From Deltaproteobacteria bacterium (GTDB taxonomy: Bacteria; Desulfobacterota; DSM-4660; Desulfatiglandales; B25-G16): 7,259 bases of DNA. Within the stretch, counting starts at the first letter, position 1. Every line of letters begins with the position of its first letter. Location: assembly GCA_003646935.1 (NCBI GenBank), contig QMLW01000088.1:1-7259 (forward strand), written 5' to 3'. The notes under the pieces were generated by a model. The model did not search any database and was not told the origin of the DNA. It saw only the letters and a program-made list of their open reading frames with translations. Below are positions 1 to 5,211 of this stretch, piece by piece. The position numbers and the translations under genes were made by a program.

Positions 1-204
1 ACGTGGCGACCGGTAGGCGATACGGCGCCGCGAGATGGGTATATTGATGGTGCTTCCTATGAGGATTGCCAACAGCAGCATGAAGGCGGAATCGGGCGAC
101 AGGCCCAGCTTGCTAAAGGATATGGTGACCACATTTAAAAAGAGAAGGATGAAAACAACGGGCAGCGTGATGAATAGCAGGAGTATGAGCCCCAAACAAC
201 CCAT
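1..204 (-). CDS. DUF1614-family multi-pass membrane protein, 5' part only
   Basis: An open frame of 68 codons starts at the ATG at 204-202 and continues off the left edge without a stop. The first 30 residues are almost wholly hydrophobic (MGCLGLILLL, then a run to about residue 26), giving one membrane helix. A second helix starts near residue 39 and ends in GSTINIPI (residues 50-57), followed by a basic RRR turn. The pattern LGLSP, then a hydrophobic helix, then GS.INIP is what I remember of DUF1614 (PF07758), an inner-membrane family of unknown function. The start lies two bases after the kbl stop, in a tight co-directional cluster, with a GGGGGTGG purine-rich stretch upstream inside the kbl end. 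Nothing in the visible part looks broken. The family call is from recalled motifs; the function is unknown. Confidence 0.7.
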   Translation of the reverse strand, partial: MGCLGLILLLFITLPVVFILLFLNVVTISFSKLGLSPDSAFMLLLAILIGSTINIPISRRRIAYRSPR

Positions 205-206
205 GG

Positions 207-809
207 CTATTTCACCACCCCCAGCCGCTTTCCCACCCTTTCGAAGGCGTCTATTGCCGTATCCAGGTGTGCCCTCGTGTGTGCCGCCGAGATCTGGACT
301 CGAATGCGGGCCTGTCCCTTGGGGACCACCGGGTAGCTGAACCCGATCACGTAGATGCCTTCTCCTAAGAGCTGGGCAGCCATATCCTGGGCGAGCTTTG
401 CATCGTAGAGCATAATGGGGACGATGGGGTGCACCCCATCGGTGGCGATGAGGCGGTATTGCGCATCCCGGGCCTCGGTGAGTTTGGCCTCGAGATCATC
501 CATGCCCAGGAACTCAGAGGTCTTGCGTTCCAATTCCTTGTGAATGCTCTGCGTGCCGCAGATGAAGCGAACCGATGACATGCCGTACCCCCACTCATCC
601 AATGCCCTGTGGGCGGCCTCAATAACCTTCGGGTGGCTGGAGAGCCCGAGGTAGTTGTTCGCGCAGAATTTCAGGACCTCCTCGCCGGTTTCAACCGTTA
701 TCTCCACACCCTGAGGTCCGGAGATAACCCTCTCATCCTTATAGAGCCCTTGGTCGCGAATTTCCTGCAGTTGGGTGCTGAGAGCAACTCGTATTTTGCC
801 GTACATCAA
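207..809 (-). pseudogene. kbl: Glycine C-acetyltransferase (2-amino-3-ketobutyrate CoA ligase) with two in-frame internal deletions
   Basis: An intact Kbl is a PLP enzyme of about 398 residues that, after threonine dehydrogenase, splits 2-amino-3-ketobutyrate with CoA into glycine and acetyl-CoA. Here the open frame has only 200 codons. Residues 1-105 match the family N-terminus (FCANNYLGL 48-56, SSVRFICGTQS 78-88, HKELE 90-94). Residues 106-126 (LEAKL to IATDGV) match E. coli positions of about 161-183. Residues 127-200 (HPIVPIML, GIYVIGFSYP, VVPKGQARIR, SAAHT) match about 325-398. The missing blocks are about 56 and 141 residues, and 200 plus 197 restores the normal length. Lost are the PLP-stacking His, the Asp of the DDSH motif and the Schiff-base Lys (Lys244 in E. 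coli), so catalysis is not possible. The frame stays open. The first codon at 809 is TTG; the ATG at 806 is the likelier start, overlapping the upstream TGA by one base, with AGGA just before. The alignment is from memory of E. coli Kbl. Confidence 0.85.
422..441. repeat. Perfect 20-bp palindrome at the second kbl deletion junction
   Basis: The half-site CGATGGGGTG at 422-431 is followed immediately by its exact reverse complement at 432-441, with no loop. In the protein frame it encodes the residues that join IATDG to HPIVP, which are about 140 residues apart in intact Kbl. The symmetry stops at 421/442. It may have helped create the deletion by slippage, or may have been created by the fusion. 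Confidence 0.85.
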
Positions 810-1039
810 ATCCTACCCTTTTCCTTATCGGTAATTGTGAACTCCAGATCGCTCATGGCCGTCTGGGCGGCCCTCCAGGACCTATTCAATGAGACCTCCT
901 CAGTTGTTTTCAGCTCACCCCTGATATAGGCTACGGCGCCGCCACCTGCAGCACCACCGACCAGAACAGCGGGACAGCCAATGCTCAAAGAAGCGCTCAG
1001 CAGCAAACCCGCCACCAATAAATAACGTAGGTACTTCAT
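806..1039 (-). pseudogene. DUF3568-like small lipoprotein, truncated at the C-terminus
   Basis: The frame has 77 codons from ATG 1039. The N-terminus is a signal peptide: MKYLRY, a hydrophobic core to about residue 20, then SIGC with Cys22 as the probable lipidation site. Serine at -3 makes the lipobox less canonical. A glycine/alanine-rich stretch follows (residues 28-36), then AYIRGEL (37-43), TTEEVSLNRSW (45-55) and the start of an alpha/beta segment, AMSDLEFTIT (61-70). This order resembles DUF3568 lipoproteins, which as I recall run to about 120-130 residues and end in an IRVG-x-FGD block. Here the frame stops after KEKGRI, so the second half is missing and the TGA touches the kbl ATG. 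AAGGGGA seven bases before the ATG is a good ribosome site. The gene is probably the remnant of an envelope lipoprotein whose 3' end and spacer to kbl were deleted. A naturally short lipoprotein is the alternative. Confidence 0.6.
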
Positions 1040-1121
1040 ATCGATTCCCCTTCTACGAGCTTTCCGTTGGCCATATGAATCATGTCAAAGGATACATGCT
1101 CCCATCAGCCCTCTACCTGCC

Positions 1122-1151
1122 TTTATAGAATCTTTTAGATTGAAAAAACAA
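1122..1151 (-). promoter_or_regulatory. Possible sigma70 promoter for the lipoprotein-kbl cluster
   Basis: On the minus strand TATAAA (plus 1122-1127) is a five-of-six -10 match. The best upstream partner is TTGTTT (plus 1146-1151) at an 18-base spacing, only three of six. The site lies about 80 bases upstream of the lipoprotein start and overlaps the candidate galT promoter, as expected for a divergent pair. The -35 is weak, so this is tentative. Confidence 0.25.
1129..1141. repeat. Short inverted repeat in the divergent lipoprotein/galT promoter region
   Basis: AATCT (1129-1133) and AGATT (1137-1141) are exact inverted copies around TTT. The right arm overlaps the -35 hexamer of the putative galT promoter, and the left arm lies beside the -10 of the opposing promoter. 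It could be a small operator. Five-base arms are common by chance in AT-rich spacers. Confidence 0.3.
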
Positions 1152-1168
1152 CCATAAAAAAATAGGAT
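1140..1168 (+). promoter_or_regulatory. Candidate sigma70 promoter for the galT-like gene
   Basis: TTGAAA (1140-1145) and TAGGAT (1163-1168) are separated by exactly 17 bases. The -10 keeps the three most conserved positions (T1, A2, T6). The predicted transcript start near 1175 would give a leader of about 24 bases carrying the G-rich ribosome site. Confidence 0.4.
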
Positions 1169-1179
1169 CAAGGCCAAAA

Positions 1180-1193
1180 AGAGGGGGAGGGGG
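1180..1193 (+). promoter_or_regulatory. G-rich ribosome binding site of the galT-like gene
   Basis: The purine stretch AGAGGGGGAGGGGG ends about five bases before the ATG at 1199. Its GGGAGG core matches the anti-Shine-Dalgarno sequence and fixes the start codon. The two G5 runs make it unusually G-rich. Confidence 0.65.
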
Positions 1194-1198
1194 AAATC

Positions 1199-2227
1199 AT
1201 GTCTGAATTGCGACGTAACCCAATCACGAAGGGGTGGGTTATTATAGCGCCGGAAAGGGCGAAACGGCCCGACCAGTTACAGAAGCATATGGATCAGGAG
1301 ATAGATTCGAATCTCGAAGCGGAGGGCACATCCGCATGCCCGTTTTGTCCCGGAAATGAGGAGAGCTGCGGGGAGGCGGTGCTCACCTACTATGGGGACA
1401 ATCGAGGAGGTAGGGGAGAGCCGAATTGGTCCCTTCGCGTGGTGCCCAACAAGTATCCCGCCTTGGTTGGAGGGGGCGAGGTGATGAGAAGGGCGGAGGG
1501 GGCTGGGGATCTTTTCATGCACATGGACGGAAAGGGCTATCACGAGGTGGTTATTGAGCATCCCGATCACCTGCAGACTATTGCCACAATGCCGGCTGAG
1601 GCAGTTGAGGGCGTACTCGCATCCTACGTTGAGCGATACGGGGTCTTAATAGAAAGGCCCGAAGTAGAGTTGGTAACCATATTCAGAAACAACGGCCCAG
1701 GAGCGGGGACTTCAATTCGGCACCCCCATTCGCAGATCATTGCAAGCCCTATTGTTCCGATGAACTTCAGACACGTAATCGAGGAGACCGTGAGGTACTA
1801 CGATACCATGGGGACCTGTGTATACTGCGATATGATAGCCAAGGAGCGCATGCTTGATCGAAGGGTGGTCTCGGAGACCGAGCACTTTATGGTTATTATG
1901 CCCTTTTTCTCGCGGAGCCCCTTTGAGACGTGGATCCTCCCGAAGGCGCATAGGGCATCGGTTGCGGGGATCCCTGAGGCGGAGGTGAAGGACCTGGCCA
2001 GGGTATTGATCGATGTATTGGGCAGGCTGTATCGAGGGCTCGATAATCCGGATTACAACTACATGATACAGTGCGCGCCGTATCAAGAGGACCCGGCTGA
2101 CTACTACCACTGGCACATTCAAATACTTCCCAAGTGTTATGAGGTGGCGGGATTCGAGCTGGGCTCCGGCATCTATCTGAACACCACGAGCCCCGAGGAA
2201 TGCGCGAGGTTCCTGAGGGAGACCTAG
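1199..2227 (+). CDS. galT: Galactose-1-phosphate uridylyltransferase family protein (GalT-like nucleotidylyltransferase)
   Basis: The 342-residue protein has the normal length and order of a GalT (HIT superfamily). It opens with ELRRNPITKGWVIIAPERAKRP, split as residues 3-12 and 13-24. CPFC (47-50) and CVYC (207-210) are cysteine pairs of the kind that bind structural zinc. VVPNKYPAL is at 81-89 and HEVVIEHPDH at 115-124. The active site HPHSQ (175-179) contains the His that carries the covalent nucleotidyl group. The C-terminal half has WILPKAHRAS (245-254) and HWHIQILPK (304-312). GalT swaps UMP between UDP-glucose and galactose-1-phosphate in the cytoplasm. The HPHSQ variant with the RRNPITKGWVII opening also occurs, as I recall, in relatives such as plant ADP-glucose phosphorylase, so the true nucleotide donor is open. 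The gene stands alone; no galE or galK is visible. It is intact, unlike its minus-strand neighbours. Confidence 0.88.
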   Translation: MSELRRNPITKGWVIIAPERAKRPDQLQKHMDQEIDSNLEAEGTSACPFCPGNEESCGEAVLTYYGDNRGGRGEPNWSLRVVPNKYPALVGGGEVMRRAEGAGDLFMHMDGKGYHEVVIEHPDHLQTIATMPAEAVEGVLASYVERYGVLIERPEVELVTIFRNNGPGAGTSIRHPHSQIIASPIVPMNFRHVIEETVRYYDTMGTCVYCDMIAKERMLDRRVVSETEHFMVIMPFFSRSPFETWILPKAHRASVAGIPEAEVKDLARVLIDVLGRLYRGLDNPDYNYMIQCAPYQEDPADYYHWHIQILPKCYEVAGFELGSGIYLNTTSPEECARFLRET

Positions 2228-2251
2228 TCGCTGGAATGATCCGGAATAAGT

Positions 2252-2278
2252 AGCGTCCCGCTCAGCGTGCTTTTTTTT
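2252..2278 (+). terminator. Weak intrinsic terminator after galT
   Basis: Starting 24 bases after the galT stop, AGCGT (2252-2256) can pair with the GTGCT-like end before a run of eight T (2271-2278). Only three pairs are Watson-Crick and two are G-T, so the stem is poor and the call rests mostly on the T tract and on the position between convergent genes. Confidence 0.35.
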
Positions 2279-2291
2279 CGTTCTGCGGCTG

Positions 2292-2337
2292 TATCGAATA
2301 TAGTATTATGCTGGTCATTAGTTCCATACTATTGATA
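2292..2337. repeat. Imperfect inverted repeat between convergent galT and MFS genes
   Basis: The arm 2292-2306 (TATC, bulged G, AAT, bulged AT, AGTAT) pairs with 2326-2337 (ATACT, ATT, GATA) for 12 base pairs with bulges of one and two, around a loop of 19. It lies in the 133-base convergent spacer and might terminate minus-strand or plus-strand transcripts. It is AT-rich and lacks a clean T tract. Confidence 0.3.
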
Positions 2338-2729
2338 TGGGCGGGTAGAGCGTCACCTGGCTAGATCTTCTGGAGATACCGCAGGATAAAGCATGACAGG
2401 ACGGTAAGCACTCCAAGGCCTAGAATGCCCACCTGAAAACTCAAGGCATCGGCAACCGCCCCCAGGAGCGCAGGGGCAATACCAACCCCGACCACCATCC
2501 CGATAGCAATAGTTGTCCCGGCAATGACCACGATGAAAACGCCTCCAACACGGGAAAGGCCGAAGAGAGTGTTGGCAATCTCCAGACCCATTCCCTTCTC
2601 CTTCACGAGCATGAGAGGAATCACATTGTAGAGGCCGAGGCTGTTCGATGCGGCGAAGATCCACAGGATGGTGGTTAGCCAGAAATCCCTGCGGCTCAGT
2701 ATATGCGATAAGGGCGCCCCTTTCTCCTC

Positions 2730-2732
2730 TTA
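2730..2732 (-). other. In-frame ochre stop in the MFS central loop
   Basis: The frame reads FSPSPHP, then TAA, then EEKGAPLSHIL without any shift, and leads straight into TM7. The stop lies in the variable loop between the two six-helix halves. Readthrough, or translation restarting at a later codon, would give separate half-transporters. Confidence 0.75.
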
Positions 2733-3092
2733 TGGATGAGGGGAGGGGGAAAACACCCAGAAGGAGATGAGCACGCTCAGACAGGCTGTGCTAAGGATGA
2801 AGAAAAGAATCCTCCAATGAAGGAAGCGCAGGGCAAGGGCCGTGAGCAAGGGAACCGCGAGGATGCTGGAAGATGCAGCCGTTTCATGAAAGGCAATGGC
2901 TTTCCCCCAGTTATCACGTCCAAAGGTCGCCGTTATAAGGGGAATTGCACTCGGCAAATAGATTCCCGCTCCGAGGCCGATGAGAAGGCATATTAAGGCC
3001 ATGGATGCGTACGTGTGGGTATATATGAAGCAGAAGACCGCGATGGTCAGAATCACAAAACCTAACACGATAGTTCTCTTGTACCCAAATAC

Positions 3093-3098
3093 GGGGGG
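3093..3098 (-). other. G6/C6 homopolymer carrying the MFS frameshift
   Basis: On the coding (minus) strand, CTGTCCCCCCGTATTT reads LSPRI and then drifts into a nonsense tail. Removing one C gives LSPVFGYKRT, the expected continuation. The change is one added base in a homopolymer, the classic site of polymerase slippage, phase variation or sequencing error. Confidence 0.8.
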
Positions 3099-3293
3099 AC
3101 AGCAATCCCGACAACAGGAGGGTAATAGTGTAGCCTACTGCGACAAAGGAGAAGATGCTGCCCGCCGCTGCATGACTAATGGCGAGCTCGTCTTCGAAAA
3201 TCGGAAGAAGCGGAGAGATGACGGTCCTGGTGGAGAAGTTCACGAACCAGAGGCTCCAGAAAAGCAGTAGCAAGAAAATTTTCATAGTGGGAT

Positions 3294-3322
3294 CTTATAT
3301 ATATTCCCATGGGATTTTACAA
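3294..3322 (-). promoter_or_regulatory. Sigma70-like promoter giving a nearly leaderless MFS transcript
   Basis: On the minus strand TTGTAA (plus 3317-3322) and TATAAG (plus 3294-3299) are exactly 17 bases apart, matching the consensus at four and five of six positions. Transcription would start about two bases before the ATG at 3285, and there is no Shine-Dalgarno sequence upstream of that ATG. This fits a leaderless or almost leaderless mRNA. Confidence 0.5.
3305..3314. promoter_or_regulatory. 10-bp palindrome within the MFS promoter spacer
   Basis: TCCCATGGGA is a perfect palindrome located between the -35 and -10 hexamers of the candidate MFS promoter. A repressor bound here would block polymerase, so it is a possible operator. 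No regulator gene is visible nearby. Confidence 0.35.
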
Positions 3323-3492
3323 TTATTATCTACGCCACATTCCAATTGAGATTTTTCAATGGGTCAGGAAGGTGAGCACTCGAGCTTATAGCCGATGGCG
3401 CGAAAAGGCCTTTATCGATACGAATTTTCCCTTGACACCGTTACACCAAGCTTGAAATGTGAAGATGTACCCGATAAATGCCTTCAACTCGC

Positions 3493-3519
3493 TTGATTTA
3501 ATCATGATAAATTGATTTA
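3493..3519. repeat. Direct octamer repeat around a palindrome upstream of the S1-type gene
   Basis: TTGATTTA at 3493-3500 and 3512-3519 flank ATCATGAT (3501-3508). The block ends 61 bases before the S1-type ATG. It may be a regulator or IHF-type binding region, but the sequence is AT-rich and this could be chance. Confidence 0.35.
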
Positions 3520-3580
3520 CTGCGAATAAATAAATTGCTCGTTGGAATGGGCGGTGTAATCTTCTTCGGGTAAAACATCA

Positions 3581-4774
3581 ATGTCTGAAGGTGAAAGAGA
3601 AAAGAACAGCGGCAGGGAAGAGGGATTTGCAGAGCTCTTTGAGTCCTATGGTGGCGGAGCAGCCGAGGATATCGAGGTAGGCTCAAAGGTGAAGGGCGAG
3701 ATTATCTCCATTGGAAGGGAGAGCGTGTTCATAGATATAGGGGCGAAGTCAGACGGCGTCGTGGAAAAGGCGGAGCTGCTCGACGAGAAAGGGGAGATGC
3801 CTTTAAAAATAGGCGATGCTCTTGAGCTCTATGTGGTCTCACGTGGGGACAACGAGATCAGGCTTTCCAAGGCCATCTCTCGCGCGGGTGGGGCCGGGCT
3901 TCTGAACGATGCGTATGAGAAGGGCATCCCCGTTGAGGGCAAGGTGAAGAGGTTGGTAAGAGGTGGTTTCAACGTGGAGCTCATGAACAGGAGGGCCTTT
4001 TGCCCCCTCGGTCAGATCGATTTGCAGTACGTTGAGAATCCGGAAGCCTACGTGGGGAACACCTACCGGTTTGTGATCACCCAGTTCGATGAGGATGGAA
4101 GGAACCTCGTCCTTTCAAGAAGAGAGCTCCTGAACAGGGAGCTGGAGGCGGAACGGGAGCGATTCCTTCAAGAAATCACCGTGGATGCCGAATGTGAGGG
4201 GAAGGTACGGCGGATCGTGCCCTATGGGGCCTTTGTCGAGCTCTTTCCTGGTATCGAAGGCATGGTTCACATCTCCGAGCTGAGCTGGTCGCGCGTGGAG
4301 AGGCCAGAGGAGGTGCTCAATGTGGGGGAGACGGTCAGGGTGAAGATAATCGGGATTGAAGGAGGCGAGAGACCAGAGGGGATACGGATTACGCTTTCGA
4401 TAAAGCAGCTTACCGCGGATCCATGGAGTACAGTGGGAGAGATGTTTCGCCCAGGAGATAAAGCCGCTGGTAGGGTTACCAGGTGTGCCGAGTTCGGTGC
4501 CTTTGTGGAGATAGCGCCCGGGATAGAGGGATTGGTCCATATCAGTGAGATGAGCTATACAAAGCGGGTTCTGAGGCCAGAAGATGTCGTAGAAGTAGGC
4601 CAGGTTGTTCCTGTTGTGGTAAAGGGAATCGATCCCGAGAAACGAAGGATAACCCTCGCACCTAGTAATGCAGGCGCTGAGGAGCATTGGCAGAGCTTTG
4701 CCGGGGATTCAGGGAAACCCCTGGGTTCCCTGGGAGAGAAGCTCCAGCAGGCGCTCAAGTCAAAGAAGAAGTAA
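3581..4774 (+). CDS. Four-domain S1-type RNA-binding protein (ribosomal protein S1-like)
   Basis: The 397-residue protein carries four S1 (OB-fold) domains: residues 33-99 (VGSKVKGEIISIG, SVFIDIGAKSDG), 116-183 (IPVEGKVKRLVRGG, more diverged), 204-276 (CEGKVRRIVPYGAFVEL, GIEGMVHISELSW) and 291-362 (AAGRVTRCAEFGAFVEI, GIEGLVHISEMSY). Domains 3 and 4 are canonical, with GAFVE and HISE. The N-terminus is acidic and the C-terminus is lysine-rich (ALKSKKK). E. coli S1 has six domains and about 557 residues. This length and FAELFESY opening fit the shorter S1-like proteins I recall from Desulfobacterota, so it is probably complete. It should bind single-stranded RNA in translation initiation or RNA turnover. 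Whether it is the organism's main S1 cannot be told here. The ATG at 3581 has almost no Shine-Dalgarno sequence (only GGGTAA at 3568-3573). It is convergent with the DUF169 gene, nine bases away. Confidence 0.88.
   Translation: MSEGEREKNSGREEGFAELFESYGGGAAEDIEVGSKVKGEIISIGRESVFIDIGAKSDGVVEKAELLDEKGEMPLKIGDALELYVVSRGDNEIRLSKAISRAGGAGLLNDAYEKGIPVEGKVKRLVRGGFNVELMNRRAFCPLGQIDLQYVENPEAYVGNTYRFVITQFDEDGRNLVLSRRELLNRELEAERERFLQEITVDAECEGKVRRIVPYGAFVELFPGIEGMVHISELSWSRVERPEEVLNVGETVRVKIIGIEGGERPEGIRITLSIKQLTADPWSTVGEMFRPGDKAAGRVTRCAEFGAFVEIAPGIEGLVHISEMSYTKRVLRPEDVVEVGQVVPVVVKGIDPEKRRITLAPSNAGAEEHWQSFAGDSGKPLGSLGEKLQQALKSKKK
4710..4732. repeat. Hairpin inside the 3' end of the S1-type gene
   Basis: CAGGGAA (4710-4716) pairs with TTCCCTG (4726-4732). 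CC/GG inside extends the stem to nine pairs around a CCTG loop with one bulged A (4717). It encodes residues around 377-384, where a linker need not be structured. There is no T tract on either strand. Confidence 0.4.
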
Positions 4775-4783
4775 TCCTTACCT

Positions 4784-5122
4784 TTAGTGATTTAGCAATC
4801 CCCTCGCCTTTCTTAGGTTCTTCCAAAAGGGCTTGTAGAGGAAGCTCTTCTCGTCCAACTCGCAGAGCTGTGCGAACAACGGTTTCGTCACGGTGAGGAC
4901 GAGGATATCCGGTGACAGATGCTGGCGCATGGCGATATCGGTGGCGCCAATGACGGCCTGGGCGATGTCCAGGCCGTCAAACAAGGAGACCAGCTCCATA
5001 CAACCCGAGCCGAAGGGGGCGATTACGGGAACGAAGGAAGATGCGTCGGGTGCATCATAGAGCCCGATAAGGGGAATGGTGTGATCAATTCGCTTCCGCA
5101 GGGAAGTTGGGTCTGGTTGCAT
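4784..5122 (-). pseudogene. DUF169-family protein with the central region deleted
   Basis: The frame from ATG 5122 has 112 codons. AGGAGG seven bases before this ATG decides the start over a TTG at 5158. Residues 1-30 (to LYDAPDASSF) look like the N-terminus of a DUF169-type protein. Residues 31-112 look like its C-terminal part: VIAPFGSGC (33-41), IGATDIAMR (58-66), LSPDILVLTV (69-78) and EKSFLYKPFW (91-100). Relatives I recall are around 230-250 residues with a cysteine/glycine-rich centre, so about 120-140 residues appear to be missing, joined in frame near residue 30/31. DUF169 proteins have no firmly established function and are frequent in anaerobes. The gene follows the small membrane protein on the same strand (gap 89 bases) and ends nine bases from the S1-type stop. 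The alternative is a genuinely short paralogue. Confidence 0.6.
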
Positions 5123-5211
5123 AATTACCTCCTCTCTCAAGTCGAGGTTCACCGTCAACCTTTTGGCCGACCGTGTCGACTGGTGCCGTTGGGAAGGGGT
5201 GCATGAGCTGT

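Larger units (their letters stand above)
2361..3285 (-). pseudogene. Major facilitator superfamily transporter, broken by frameshift, stop codon and internal deletion
   Basis: Joined across its lesions, the minus-strand reading gives an MFS carrier. TM1 starts at MKIFLLLLFWSLW. TM2 is AGSIFSFVAVGYTI, followed by LLSGLLSP, then FGYKRT as the loop 2-3 motif. TM3 to TM6 run through IGLGAGIYLPSAIPL, FGRDNWGKAIAFHETAAS and LHWRILFFILSTACL. After a charged loop, TM7 is FWLTTILWIFAAS, then NVIPLMLVKEKG and TM8. Three lesions are visible. A C6 run (plus G6, 3093-3098) shifts the frame: with five bases the reading LLSGLLSPVFGYKRT is continuous. An in-frame TAA lies at 2732-2730 in the central loop. 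After FIVVIAG (TM8) the protein jumps to TIAIGMVVGVGIAPALLG (TM11) and TM12, so TM9-TM10 are missing. It has about 308 codons against roughly 400 in the family. The substrate is unknown; FHE-TAAS resembles anion or organic-acid carriers only loosely. Confidence 0.85.
3286..3580. other. Divergent intergenic spacer between MFS and S1-type genes
   Basis: The 295-base spacer holds no credible gene. Its left end contains the MFS promoter. A TTGACA lies at 3432-3437 pointing toward the S1-type gene, but no good -10 follows at 16-18 bases. Near 3493-3519 the octamer TTGATTTA occurs twice, 19 bases apart, flanking the palindrome ATCATGAT (3501-3508). No tRNA-like or riboswitch-like structure was recognised. 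Confidence 0.5.

Noticed and set aside
35..340. Plus-strand open frame of 101 codons at the left edge
   Set aside because: It lies antisense to the DUF1614 and kbl frames, has low-complexity Pro/Arg-rich translation and no ribosome site; both minus-strand readings match known families.
609..929. Plus-strand open frame of 106 codons
   Set aside because: Antisense shadow of the kbl start and the lipoprotein gene; no family motif and no ribosome site.
1277..2122. Minus-strand open frames inside galT (1277-1570 and 1712-2122)
   Set aside because: The plus strand is clearly a complete GalT-like gene; the opposite frames show no motifs.
2736..3270. Plus-strand open frames opposite the MFS gene
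   Set aside because: Their translations are rich in charged and polar residues without domain features, while the minus strand encodes recognisable membrane helices.
3432..3460. TTGACA as promoter of the S1-type gene
   Set aside because: No acceptable -10 lies 16-18 bases downstream; TTGAAA at 3452 with GATAAA has a 15-base spacer, which is too short for a confident call.
3493..3519. CRISPR-like or iteron repeat
   Set aside because: Only two copies of an octamer; no array and no replication gene nearby.
4115..4758. Minus-strand open frames within the S1-type gene
   Set aside because: Shadows of a well-supported four-domain S1 protein; no independent support.
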